Shown here: one piece after another, positions 47,018 to 55,839 of the stretch | Position numbering within the stretch: the first letter of the stretch is position 1 | Layout: every line of letters starts with the position of its first letter | Assembly (NCBI RefSeq): GCF_900119185.1 | Contig: NZ_FPJE01000005.1 | Coordinates: forward strand, 124,001 to 188,000 | Reading direction: 5' to 3' | Length of the DNA stretch: 64,000 nucleotides | Source of the DNA: Sinomicrobium oceani | Lineage (GTDB): Bacteria; Bacteroidota; Bacteroidia; Flavobacteriales; Flavobacteriaceae | The notes under the pieces: generated by a model | Databases searched by the model: none | Told to the model about the DNA's origin: nothing | Seen by the model: the letters and a program-made list of their open reading frames with translations, nothing else | Translations under genes and position numbers: made by a program

Positions 47018-47259
47018 TCACAATTTTACCGATATTTGTGACCTAATCGACGTTTGTAATTTCCACATACCCCAAAGTCCGGAAAAACCAAAATATAAAA
47101 CGGAAACATGGAGCGTACAAAGTGTACCGAATATTCCCCTAAGAATAAGATAAAACCACGACGACGCCCCGGACTCCTTTATATTCTTACCGACGTCTTC
47201 TCCCGTTTAACCAGTTATTGATAACCGTAAAACCAAAACTGATTTCGAAACATATACTT

Positions 47260-48267
47260 ATGAAAAAAAACAAGACTTTAGGAGAGTTTATCATTGAGAA
47301 GCAAGCTGAGTTCAAATATTCCTCAGGTGAATTGTCGAAACTCATCAACGCGATCAGGCTCGCGGCCAAGGTGGTAAATCACGAAGTCAATAAAGCCGGA
47401 TTGGTAGACATTATAGGCGCATCGGGAGACACTAATATTCAGGGCGAAGACCAGCAGAAGCTGGACGTCATGGCGAATGAAAAATTCATTCAGACCCTGA
47501 GCAACCGAGAAATTGTATGTGGTATAGCTTCCGAAGAGGAAGACGATTTTATTACTATAAACAGCCACGACCAGAACCATCAGAACAAATATGTTGTGCT
47601 TATCGACCCTCTTGATGGCTCCAGCAACATTGATGTCAATGTCTCTGTCGGCACTATCTTTTCCATTTACCGGCGTATCACTCCCATAGGCACGCCGGTT
47701 ACCATGGCAGACTTCCTGCAACCCGGCAGAAATCAGGTTGCCGCAGGCTATGTGGTCTACGGCACCTCTACCATGCTGGTGTATACGACCGGGCACGGAG
47801 TCAACGGTTTTACGCTCAATCCTGCCATAGGCACTTTTTACCTGTCTCATCCCAACATGCAATTCCCCGAAAACGGTAATATCTATTCGGTAAACGAAGG
47901 CAACTATATCCATTTCCCACAGGGAGTCAAAGACTACATCAAATATTGCCAGGCCGAGGAAGACAACCGCCCTTACACCTCGAGATATATCGGCTCGCTG
48001 GTTTCCGACTTTCACCGGAACATGATCAAAGGAGGTATTTACCTCTATCCAAAAAGCAGCAAATCTCAGAACGGGAAATTGCGGTTACTCTACGAATGTA
48101 ACCCCATGGCTTTCATTGCGGAACAGGCCAACGGAAAAGCCAGTGACGGCTTCGGAAGAATCCTCGATATCCAACCGGACGAGCTTCATCAGCGCACTCC
48201 TTTTTTCTGCGGAAGTACAAAAATGGTTGACAAACTGGAAGAATTCATGGTTAAGTCCCATATTTAA
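47260..48267 (+). CDS. fbp: Fructose-1,6-bisphosphatase, class I
   Basis: Gluconeogenic phosphatase, 335 residues from the ATG at 47260 ([15 protein letters not shown]); an in-frame start at 47218 would add 14 residues not expected for the family. Metal-binding and catalytic motifs: [35 protein letters not shown] near residue 110, and [23 protein letters not shown] with [17 protein letters not shown] in the C-terminal part. Length fits class I. Confidence 0.96.
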   Translation: MKKNKTLGEFIIEKQAEFKYSSGELSKLINAIRLAAKVVNHEVNKAGLVDIIGASGDTNIQGEDQQKLDVMANEKFIQTLSNREIVCGIASEEEDDFITINSHDQNHQNKYVVLIDPLDGSSNIDVNVSVGTIFSIYRRITPIGTPVTMADFLQPGRNQVAAGYVVYGTSTMLVYTTGHGVNGFTLNPAIGTFYLSHPNMQFPENGNIYSVNEGNYIHFPQGVKDYIKYCQAEEDNRPYTSRYIGSLVSDFHRNMIKGGIYLYPKSSKSQNGKLRLLYECNPMAFIAEQANGKASDGFGRILDIQPDELHQRTPFFCGSTKMVDKLEEFMVKSHI

Positions 48268-48299
48268 AGGGAATTGACTCTTTGTTATCTGATTTTTGC

Positions 48300-48307
48300 T
48301 AACTTTG
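48300..48307 (+). promoter_or_regulatory. Candidate -7 box (TAACTTTG) of the small-GTPase cluster
   Basis: Exact TAnnTTTG match 23 bp before the start of the small coiled-coil gene; a TTTG lies 15 bp further upstream, a slightly short spacer. Confidence 0.5.
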
Positions 48308-48330
48308 CCCCAAATTCATACCGTACAACC

Positions 48331-48687
48331 ATGTCTAAGGAAAAAAATCACCCTGAAGCCAATGGCGCTTCCGTAGATCCTATGTCGAAGATAGACGCGA
48401 TCAGGAATCTCATATTCGGTGAGAACATACAGGAATATAATTCCGAATTCGAATCCGTTAAAAAAGACATCCTTCAGAAGAAAAAAGAACTGGAGACTTT
48501 GATCGAAGATACCCGCACAGAGCTTATGCAGACTATTGACAGTCTCGGCACGGATGTCAACATCAGGATCACCGAACTTGAGAATTCCCTACAGGAAAAA
48601 GCAGATACGCTTGACCAGAACAAAGTGGACAAAGCCACGCTGGGAAAACTCCTCATTCAAATTGGAGAAAAAATAAAGGATAATTAA
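48331..48687 (+). CDS. Small coiled-coil protein of the GTPase/kinase cluster
   Basis: Soluble protein of 118 residues with no signal peptide or membrane helix. Residues about 40-105 are a long charged heptad pattern (SVKKDILQKKKELETLIEDT, then LENSLQEKADTLDQNKVDKA), so it is probably a coiled-coil oligomer. The C-terminal ATLGKLLIQIGEKIKDN is short and amphipathic. I recognise no catalytic domain. The next gene begins 120 bp downstream and opens with a similar small helical N-terminus (KLNILKDILLTDDREY versus KIDAIRNLIFGENIQEY), which suggests the two share an N-terminal unit or partner. Confidence 0.75.
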   Translation: MSKEKNHPEANGASVDPMSKIDAIRNLIFGENIQEYNSEFESVKKDILQKKKELETLIEDTRTELMQTIDSLGTDVNIRITELENSLQEKADTLDQNKVDKATLGKLLIQIGEKIKDN

Positions 48688-48807
48688 TTTGGAGATACAT
48701 ACTCCGGTAGGTATCCGTACAACGAGCTGGCCATCTTCCGGGGTGAGCCTATTACCTGTTTTCAGATAGTTTGTATACTACAACAGGTTTGACCTGCAAT
48801 TATCTTT

Positions 48808-49644
48808 ATGTTTATGATGAATGAGAACGACAAATTAAACATCCTCAAAGATATTCTCCTTACCGATGACAGGGAGTATGCAGAAACCATTGCCAACAAA
48901 ATAAAGGCCTTGGAAGAGGTCCTTCATACCCGTTCGGAACTCGCAGGAAAGGTCGACCCTATTATAGACAGCAAACTGGAAGAATTTATCGAGGAGATCC
49001 CCAAAACCCTCGGACCGACTATTACGGAAACACTTAAGATCGAAATCAAAAATTCCAAAGATCAGGTTGTGGAAGCCCTTTACCCCATTATGGGACGAAT
49101 GATTAAAAAGTACGTCTGGCAGGAAATAAAGTTACTATCCGAGCAGGTCAGCTCTCAGGTAGAAAACAGTTTTTCGCTCGCCGCATGGAAACGGAGGCTA
49201 AAATCCTGGATCACCGGGGTTAAGGAACACGACCTTATTTTATCGGAATTGGGAGACGTCTCTATCGAACAGGTTTTTGTCATCGAAAAAAATTCCGGGA
49301 TCCTTCTCGGAAACTATGCCAAAAGGGAAACCATAGATAAAGAGATGTTCTCCGGAATGCTAACGGCAATCAAATCGTTTGTCGAAGACGCATTCCGGCA
49401 AAAAGCCCAGAATCTGGAACTTATAGAATATGAACTGTACCATATTCACATACAAAGTTTTGTTTCGTATTACATTGCCGTAGTGGTCTCAGGACAATAC
49501 AACACCCCGTTAAAAAACAAACTACAGGACACCATTTTCAAATTTTCGGAAAATTTCCTGAGCCTGATGCTCTACAATCCGGAAATCACACAAGATGATA
49601 TTGTAAACGAACTAAATTTTTATTTTAACGATGATCACATCTAA
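48808..49644 (+). CDS. Roadblock/longin-like regulatory protein paired with a small GTPase
   Basis: Soluble protein of up to 278 residues (start may be 48814 or 48817, as ATGs are clustered). The N-terminal half is helical (about 1-130, with KVDPIIDSKLEEFIEEIPKT). The C-terminal half (about 150-265) reads IEQVFVIEKNSGILLGNYA, then DKEMFSGMLTAIKSFVEDAF and SFVSYYIAVVVSGQY, a pattern I associate with roadblock/longin folds that bind small GTPases (MglB-like). This is an inference from pattern, not a search. The gene overlaps the GTPase gene by 14 bp, so the two are tightly coupled and probably act as G-protein and regulator. Confidence 0.65.
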   Translation: MFMMNENDKLNILKDILLTDDREYAETIANKIKALEEVLHTRSELAGKVDPIIDSKLEEFIEEIPKTLGPTITETLKIEIKNSKDQVVEALYPIMGRMIKKYVWQEIKLLSEQVSSQVENSFSLAAWKRRLKSWITGVKEHDLILSELGDVSIEQVFVIEKNSGILLGNYAKRETIDKEMFSGMLTAIKSFVEDAFRQKAQNLELIEYELYHIHIQSFVSYYIAVVVSGQYNTPLKNKLQDTIFKFSENFLSLMLYNPEITQDDIVNELNFYFNDDHI

Positions 49645-50116
49645 AAAAATTGTTCTTTTGGGGCATTTTGGTGTCGGAAAAACGTCTTTGGTAAGACGTT
49701 TTGTAGAAGACTCCTTTTCGGACAATTACAAAGTTACCATTGGAGTACATATCCTAAAAAAAGAAGTTACTCTGCCCGAAAACCAGGTAAACCTGATTAT
49801 CTGGGACATAGAGGGTAATGAAGATATTACGAAAACACGCTCCTCATACCTCCTGGGATCTCACGGCTTTATTTACGTGTTTGATACTACCCGGAAAACA
49901 ACTTATGAAAATCTCGCTTCAGACCTGGAACACTTAAAGACTACATATAACAATGTCCCTGTGGTTGTGGTCGGGAACAAAAGTGACCTGGTCACCAGAA
50001 GTCACATGAAGGAGAACAAGGCTTATTTCAAACCGGTAGATTACTTCTCCAGTGCCAAGACAGGGGCCAATGTGGACACTATTTTTGAAGAACTTACCAA
50101 AAAAATAATCCTGTAA
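49631..50116 (+). CDS. Ras/Rab-like small GTPase
   Basis: Bacterial Ras-superfamily GTPase, 161 residues, no other domain. G motifs in order: P-loop GHFGVGKTSL (10-19), switch I Thr in YKVTIGVHILKK (Rab-like TIGV), G3 WDIEGNED instead of WDxxGQE, G4 GNKSD and G5 SSAK. The switch II Gln that activates water in Ras is replaced by Asn (GNE), so intrinsic hydrolysis may be slow or depend on a partner. No lipidation Cys is present at the C-terminus. The start codon lies inside the preceding gene and the stop is 1 bp before the kinase gene, so all three genes are probably one translational unit. Confidence 0.92.
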   Translation: MITSKKIVLLGHFGVGKTSLVRRFVEDSFSDNYKVTIGVHILKKEVTLPENQVNLIIWDIEGNEDITKTRSSYLLGSHGFIYVFDTTRKTTYENLASDLEHLKTTYNNVPVVVVGNKSDLVTRSHMKENKAYFKPVDYFSSAKTGANVDTIFEELTKKIIL

Positions 50117-50117
50117 T

Positions 50118-51626
50118 ATGCTTGAATCCTATAAAGAGCAATTCTTATATCCCAAAGTTCAGTTTATTGTGATTTCGGGAGAAGGCAAGATCCTGGCTTC
50201 TGACGATATCCTTTTTCCGTTTGCGGAAAAGGAAAACATAGCAGATTGCCATCCCTTTTTCGAAAGTATCCTCCCGCTTATGGAGCCCAAAGAAGATGCA
50301 CTCTCTTTTTCCTGTGTACATATAGGTGAAAAAATATGCGATATTAATTGCAGGACCTTTAAAGACAAACATCCCCTGATCACTATTCACGATCTGTCCG
50401 AACACTACGAATCGCTGCAGACCGTCGCACAGAAGCGGAACGAAACCCTCATCGAATCCGAAATACTGACACTGCAAAACACATATCTCAAAGAAAAAGA
50501 GGCTTTTAAACGAACGTTTATTGCTAATTTCAGTCATGAGATACGCAACCCCCTTACCGGGGTATTTTCCTTTACGGAAATGCTCGAAAAAACCAGTTTG
50601 TCCGACGAACAGTTCGACCTGGTTGAAGTGATCAAATCGCTCTGTCAGGATTTGAACATCATGATCAACGACATTCTTGACCTCTCCAAAATAGAAGTAG
50701 GCAAATTCGTGGTAAATAATGAAATATTCGATTTTTCCGAGTTACTGCACTCCACGGAATTTATCTACACGACCAAAGCAAGGCAGAAAAACCTCAACTT
50801 CCGGATGCATGTCGACAAAAAACTGCCCAAATATATCGAGGGAGACAAAACACGCATAAAACAAATACTTACCAATGTCATAGAAAATGCCATCAAGTTC
50901 ACGGAAAAAGGCGACATAGACCTGCATATAACATTAAATCACAAACGGGCGAACAAGGCGAATATACAATTTCGAATCACAGATACCGGAATAGGGATAC
51001 CCAAAGAAGCTATTCATGATATTTTCACCAGTTTTTCCCAGGTACACAAAGACAACAAATATCCGGGAACTGGACTGGGGCTGACCATCGTAAAAAATCT
51101 CGTCACCCTGATGCAGGGAGATATCTCGGCAGAAAGCGAGCCGGGTCGGGGAACTACTATTTCTTTCAATCTCAAACTCAGGTTTCCTCTCCATTACAAA
51201 GAAACCGCCAGGAAAGAAAAGGTGGAGAAAAAAGTGCTCTTCAACACAAAGAAAAAATACAACATCCTGTTGGTTGAAGACAATAAGATCAGTCAGATTA
51301 TCGTATTGAAGATACTCTCTTCGCAGGGTTCTTTTTTTCTGGATATTGCCGAAAACGGCACTCAGGCCATGGAAAGAACCGAGGAAACCCGTTACGACCT
51401 TATTCTCCTGGATATAAGATTACCCGATGTAACAGGGTATGAACTTGCACCTGCACTGCGGAATCACGCAGAGAAAAAACATACCAAAACACCGATTATA
51501 GCCCTATCGGGAAGTATGCTCGGCGACGGAAAGCAAAAATACAGAAAAGCAGGAATTAACGATGCACTTCAGAAGCCTTTCCAGGAACAACAATTGCTGC
51601 AAAAGCTTCATAAACACCTGAAGTAG
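50118..51626 (+). CDS. Soluble hybrid histidine kinase with C-terminal receiver
   Basis: Hybrid kinase of 502 residues without membrane segment. About 1-115 is a PAS-like sensor region (VQFIVISGEGKILASDDILF). Then a HisKA box with the phospho-His in FSHEIRNPL (about 140), a HATPase with N-box NVIENAIKFTEKG, G1 DTGIGI and G2 GTGLGLTIVKN, and a C-terminal receiver (about 383-500) with VEDN, phospho-Asp in LLDIRLPDVTG and Lys in LQKPF. It starts 1 bp after the GTPase stop. No separate DNA-binding regulator or Hpt gene is nearby, so the output is unknown. It would be controlled by the upstream GTPase module, which is an inference from gene order. Confidence 0.93.
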   Translation: MLESYKEQFLYPKVQFIVISGEGKILASDDILFPFAEKENIADCHPFFESILPLMEPKEDALSFSCVHIGEKICDINCRTFKDKHPLITIHDLSEHYESLQTVAQKRNETLIESEILTLQNTYLKEKEAFKRTFIANFSHEIRNPLTGVFSFTEMLEKTSLSDEQFDLVEVIKSLCQDLNIMINDILDLSKIEVGKFVVNNEIFDFSELLHSTEFIYTTKARQKNLNFRMHVDKKLPKYIEGDKTRIKQILTNVIENAIKFTEKGDIDLHITLNHKRANKANIQFRITDTGIGIPKEAIHDIFTSFSQVHKDNKYPGTGLGLTIVKNLVTLMQGDISAESEPGRGTTISFNLKLRFPLHYKETARKEKVEKKVLFNTKKKYNILLVEDNKISQIIVLKILSSQGSFFLDIAENGTQAMERTEETRYDLILLDIRLPDVTGYELAPALRNHAEKKHTKTPIIALSGSMLGDGKQKYRKAGINDALQKPFQEQQLLQKLHKHLK

Positions 51627-51639
51627 AAGCGTTGAACAA

Positions 51640-51660
51640 CCCCGGTTCAAAAAACCGGGG
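51640..51660. terminator. Hairpin between the kinase and TerB-like genes
   Basis: CCCCGGTT, 5-base loop, AACCGGGG. There is no T-run on the plus strand; the convergent genes may share it as a weak bidirectional terminator. Confidence 0.6.
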
Positions 51661-51665
51661 AGATC

Positions 51666-52097
51666 CTATCTGTTCATATGCTTCATCTCTTCCTTAAATG
51701 TATCCAGGTCTACACCATGAGATACCAGGTCATACGCTTTGGCTATAATATATTTGATGTTGCCGGGAGTGAAGCCGAGTCCTACTGCCAGTTTAGACAA
51801 TACACTGGTTTCTTCTTCATCTGCAATATGATCGGCATAAACCATACGGGTCAGATCATAAAGCCTTTCCAGCCGTGAATCGTAGAAAAAAGGAGGGTTG
51901 ATCGGATACTTCTCCGGGTTTTTAAGAACCGCGGCATAATCTTCTTCCGAAATATTAAGATTATGAGCAAGGCGATCGAGGAACGCTTTTTCTTCCGGGT
52001 TTATAGCTCCGTCAGAAAGTGCCACACGGACTATCGCCGCGAAATGATCCCTGTTACGCTCCAAAAATGCATTCGAATATAAATCTAAGATTGACAT
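51666..52097 (-). CDS. TerB-like (tellurite-resistance-family) protein
   Basis: Cytoplasmic helical protein of 143 residues. The start at 52097 (MSILDLYSN) is preferred; the longer frame begins with an unlikely leader. The TerB/DjlA N-terminal fold is suggested by FAAIVRVALSDGAINPEEKAFLDRLAHNL, with paired acidic residues that often bind metal, and the second YADHIADEEETSVLSKLAVGLGF. Despite the family name, most members are not shown to act in tellurite resistance. Confidence 0.8.
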   Translation of the reverse strand: MSILDLYSNAFLERNRDHFAAIVRVALSDGAINPEEKAFLDRLAHNLNISEEDYAAVLKNPEKYPINPPFFYDSRLERLYDLTRMVYADHIADEEETSVLSKLAVGLGFTPGNIKYIIAKAYDLVSHGVDLDTFKEEMKHMNR

Positions 52098-52254
52098 ACC
52101 TCTTATTGTTAAATCTTCAAATTTTGCGCAAATATACATCTTTATACCAAACACGAACAAGATACATCTCCAATATTAAACCGTATCGCAGAACAGGCAA
52201 CTCCCCTCCCCGTTCATATTTAATCCGTTAATACGGTTACAAATCGGTTTTTAT

Positions 52255-52262
52255 TACCTTTG
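52255..52262 (+). promoter_or_regulatory. Candidate -7 box (TACCTTTG) of mfd
   Basis: Exact TAnnTTTG match 15 bp before the GTG at 52278. It overlaps an in-frame TTG at 52260, which rules that codon out as the start and supports the GTG. Confidence 0.55.
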
Positions 52263-52277
52263 CACAAAATTTATAAT

Positions 52278-55200
52278 GTGAGCAAGACCCATGCCTCGCC
52301 AGTTTCACTCCCGCCATCCATCGGGACAATGGGAACAGAACAGTCTCCGCAAACGCGAAAACTGCAGGACGCTATTGCCCGGATCCAACCTCCGCAACGC
52401 ATATATCTCAACGGACTCATAGGATCTTCGCTTTCGTTTGTCATTGCCGACAGTTTTAAAAACAACGACCTTCCCTACCTGTTGATACTCAACGACAAGG
52501 AAGAAGCAGCCTATTACCTCAACGACCTGGAACAACTTATCGGCGAAGAACACGTGTTGTTTTATCCCGGAAGCTACCGAAGGCCCTACCAGATCGAAGA
52601 GACGGATAATGCCAACGTACTGCTTCGGGCAGAAGTACTGAACCGCCTGAACTCGCGTAAAAAACCTGCGTTGATCGTCACCTATCCCGATGCCCTCTTC
52701 GAGAAGGTTGTTACCCGGAAAGAGCTGGAAAAAAATACGCTGAAAATGAAAGTAGGCGAAACCATTGCTCCCGATTTCATCAATGAAGTCCTGTTCGAAT
52801 ACCGTTTTAAGAGAGTGGACTTCGTTTCCGAACCCGGCGAATTTTCGGTACGTGGCGGGATCATAGATGTGTTCTCCTTTTCCAATGACGAACCCTACAG
52901 GATTGAGTTTTTCGGTGACGAAGTAGACAGTATCCGAACCTTTGATGTGGAAACACAGCTTTCCGTACACAAGCTCAACAAAATTACGATTATTCCGAAT
53001 GTAGAGAATAAAGTCCGGAATGAATCCAGAGAAGGTTTTCTGGAATATATTTCACCGAAAACCGTTGTTTTCTTCCAGAGTTACGAAATTTTGTCATCGC
53101 GGATAGATTCGTTATTCCGGAAAGCTGAAGAGGCTTTTGCATCACTTTCTACCGAAACAAAGCACGCTTCTCCTCATGAACTTTTCTGTACTCCAAAACA
53201 CATTCACGAGCAATTGTCCCGTTTGGTCGTAGCGGAGACCGGAAACCAGTCCGGAATCGCATTCCGGCATAAAGCGAAGGAAAAACACGGAGAGATCATT
53301 ACGTTCCGCACCAGACCACAGCCTTCGTTCAACAAACAGTTTGACCTCCTGATCGAAGATCTCGACAGGAACCGGGCCGATGGCTACACCAACTACATCT
53401 TCTGTGTCAGCGAGCAGCAGGCCAAACGCTTTCACGATATTTTCGAGGAGATCGAGGGTGAGGTCTATTACAAAACGATCGTTTTCCCCATATACCAGGG
53501 TTTTATCGATGATGACCGAAAGATGGTCTGTTATACGGACCATCAGATCTTTGAACGTTATCATAAATTTCACCTCAAGAATGGTTATGCAAAAAAACAG
53601 GCCATAACCCTCAAAGAACTGACCCAGCTCGAGATCGGCGATTATGTAACCCATATAGATCACGGTATCGGTAAGTTCGGCGGACTACAGAAGATACAGG
53701 TGGAAGGCAAACTCCAGGAAGCCATAAAACTCGTGTATGGCGACGGGGATATCCTGTATGTAAGTATTCACTCCCTGCACAAGATCACCAAATACAACGG
53801 TAAGGACGGCAAACCTCCCAAGATATTCAAACTGGGAAGCAGTGCTTGGAAAAACCTGAAAAAGAAAACCAAAAGCCGGGTCAAGGAAATAGCATTCAGC
53901 CTTATAAATTTATACGCCAAACGACGGACAGAAAAAGGATATTCCTACGCTCCGGACAGTTACCTGCAACACGAACTCGAAGCCTCCTTCATTTATGAGG
54001 ACACCCCCGACCAGAGCAAAGCGACACAGGATGTTAAAAACGACATGGAAAGCGAACATCCGATGGACCGGCTTGTTTGCGGCGATGTAGGGTTCGGAAA
54101 AACGGAAGTTGCCATCAGGGCCGCATTCAAAGCGGTAGACAACAGCAAGCAGGTGGCTATTCTGGTCCCTACCACCATACTTGCCTTTCAGCATTACAAG
54201 ACTTTCAGTGAGCGGCTCAAAGATCTGCCCGTCACCGTAGATTACCTCAATCGTTTCCGTACAGCCAGAGAAAAAAGGGATATCCTTGAAAAGCTCGGAA
54301 CAGGACAGATCGATATTATCATCGGAACGCATCAGTTGGTTAATAAAAATGTACAATTCAAAGACCTGGGATTGCTCATCGTAGATGAAGAACAAAAATT
54401 CGGGGTAGCCGCCAAGGAAAAACTAAAGAACCTGAAAGAAAATGTCGACGTTCTTACGCTAACGGCCACGCCTATTCCCAGGACACTGCAGTTCAGCCTT
54501 ATGGCTGCAAGGGATTTATCCGTGATCACCACCCCCCCGCCCAACCGTTACCCTATAGAGAGCCATGTGATACAGTTTAACGAAGAGATCATCCGCGATG
54601 CGGTATCCTATGAAATACAACGCGGAGGGCAGGTCTTTTTTATTCATAACCGCATAGAAAACATCAAGGAAGTCGCCGGCATGATCCAGCGGCTGGTCCC
54701 CGATGCCAAGGTAGGTATAGGACACGGCCAGATGGAAGGAAAAAAACTGGAACAGCTCATGCTCGGTTTTATGAACGGAGAATTTGATGTCCTGATCTCC
54801 ACAACCATTATCGAAAGTGGTCTTGATGTTCCTAATGCCAATACGATCTTTATCAATAATGCCAATAATTTCGGGTTGAGCGACCTGCACCAGATGCGGG
54901 GACGTGTCGGCCGGAGTAATAAAAAGGCTTTTTGTTATTTCATTACCCCGCCCTATTCGGCCATGACCGAAGATGCCCGTAAACGAATACAGGCGCTGGA
55001 ACAATTCACCGAACTGGGAAGTGGTTTTAATATTGCCATGAAAGACCTGGAAATCCGTGGTGCGGGTGACCTACTCGGCGGAGAACAAAGCGGATTTATT
55101 AACGATATCGGTTTTGACACTTACCAGAAGATACTGAGCGAAGCCATAGAGGAACTCAAGGAAAACGAATTCAAGGACCTTTATCCGCAGGATGAAGAAA

Positions 55201-55709
55201 CACGGGAATATGTCAAAGATACCCAGATCGATACCGATTTCGAACTGCTCTTCCCGGACGAATACGTCAACAATATTACCGAAAGGCTCAACCTGTACAA
55301 CCGTCTGAGCACGATTACGACCGAAGAAGAACTCGAAAAGTACGAAACAGACCTCATTGACCGTTTCGGTCCCCTTCCCCGACAGGTAAAAGACCTCCTG
55401 AACAGTGTACGGATCAAGTGGATTGCTTCGGAAGCCGGGCTGGAAAAAGTAGTACTTAAACACGGTAAAATGGTCGGTTATTTCATTGCCGATCAACAGA
55501 GCAGTTTTTACCAGAGTAAAACCTTCAACCGCGTGATCCGGACCGTACAGCAAAACCCGGCCCTGTGCAAAATGAAAGAAAAGAATACCCGTCTCGGCGG
55601 ATTGAGGCTTTTACTTACTTTTGACCATATCACCTCGGTCAACAAGGCTTTGAAGGCCCTGAGCCCTTTTGTGGTCAAAGAAGCAGCACACTCCGAAACC
55701 GGATATTAA
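52278..55709 (+). CDS. mfd: Transcription-repair coupling factor
   Basis: ATP-dependent translocase that removes stalled RNA polymerase and recruits UvrA, 1143 residues from the GTG at 52278 (read as MSKTHASPVS). Domain order: UvrB-like N-terminal part (DDLEQLIGEEHVLFYPGSYRRPYQ, EPGEFSVRGGIIDVFS), the CarD-like RNA-polymerase-interaction domain (IGDYVTHIDHGIGKFGGL), helicase with Walker A CGDVGFGKTEVA and DEEQKFG motif, RecG-like second helicase half (IGHGQMEGKKLEQLML, GLDVPNANTIFI, MRGRVGRSNKKAFCY) and the C-terminal TRCF domain. The motif DEEQKFG has Lys where DEEQRFG is more common. A normal-length, intact gene. Confidence 0.97.
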   Translation: MSKTHASPVSLPPSIGTMGTEQSPQTRKLQDAIARIQPPQRIYLNGLIGSSLSFVIADSFKNNDLPYLLILNDKEEAAYYLNDLEQLIGEEHVLFYPGSYRRPYQIEETDNANVLLRAEVLNRLNSRKKPALIVTYPDALFEKVVTRKELEKNTLKMKVGETIAPDFINEVLFEYRFKRVDFVSEPGEFSVRGGIIDVFSFSNDEPYRIEFFGDEVDSIRTFDVETQLSVHKLNKITIIPNVENKVRNESREGFLEYISPKTVVFFQSYEILSSRIDSLFRKAEEAFASLSTETKHASPHELFCTPKHIHEQLSRLVVAETGNQSGIAFRHKAKEKHGEIITFRTRPQPSFNKQFDLLIEDLDRNRADGYTNYIFCVSEQQAKRFHDIFEEIEGEVYYKTIVFPIYQGFIDDDRKMVCYTDHQIFERYHKFHLKNGYAKKQAITLKELTQLEIGDYVTHIDHGIGKFGGLQKIQVEGKLQEAIKLVYGDGDILYVSIHSLHKITKYNGKDGKPPKIFKLGSSAWKNLKKKTKSRVKEIAFSLINLYAKRRTEKGYSYAPDSYLQHELEASFIYEDTPDQSKATQDVKNDMESEHPMDRLVCGDVGFGKTEVAIRAAFKAVDNSKQVAILVPTTILAFQHYKTFSERLKDLPVTVDYLNRFRTAREKRDILEKLGTGQIDIIIGTHQLVNKNVQFKDLGLLIVDEEQKFGVAAKEKLKNLKENVDVLTLTATPIPRTLQFSLMAARDLSVITTPPPNRYPIESHVIQFNEEIIRDAVSYEIQRGGQVFFIHNRIENIKEVAGMIQRLVPDAKVGIGHGQMEGKKLEQLMLGFMNGEFDVLISTTIIESGLDVPNANTIFINNANNFGLSDLHQMRGRVGRSNKKAFCYFITPPYSAMTEDARKRIQALEQFTELGSGFNIAMKDLEIRGAGDLLGGEQSGFINDIGFDTYQKILSEAIEELKENEFKDLYPQDEETREYVKDTQIDTDFELLFPDEYVNNITERLNLYNRLSTITTEEELEKYETDLIDRFGPLPRQVKDLLNSVRIKWIASEAGLEKVVLKHGKMVGYFIADQQSSFYQSKTFNRVIRTVQQNPALCKMKEKNTRLGGLRLLLTFDHITSVNKALKALSPFVVKEAAHSETGY

Positions 55710-55722
55710 AAAAACAGAGTAC

Positions 55723-55758
55723 AACAGGAGTGATTTCTTTCGGAATCCTCCTGTTTTT
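55723..55758 (+). terminator. Terminator of mfd
   Basis: AACAGGAG pairs with CTCCTGTT, with an inner GATT/AATC stem, followed by TTTTT. Confidence 0.85.
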
Positions 55759-55801
55759 ACATTAAACCGTTATCTTAGCAATATCCGAATTCCTAATTCG
55801 C

Positions 55802-55809
55802 TATATTTG
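55802..55809 (+). promoter_or_regulatory. Candidate -7 box (TATATTTG) of the ftsX-truB operon
   Basis: Exact TAnnTTTG match, 30 bp before the ftsX start and after the mfd terminator. Confidence 0.55.
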
Positions 55810-55839
55810 CATGAAAGCCGGATAAATATGTCATAAGCC

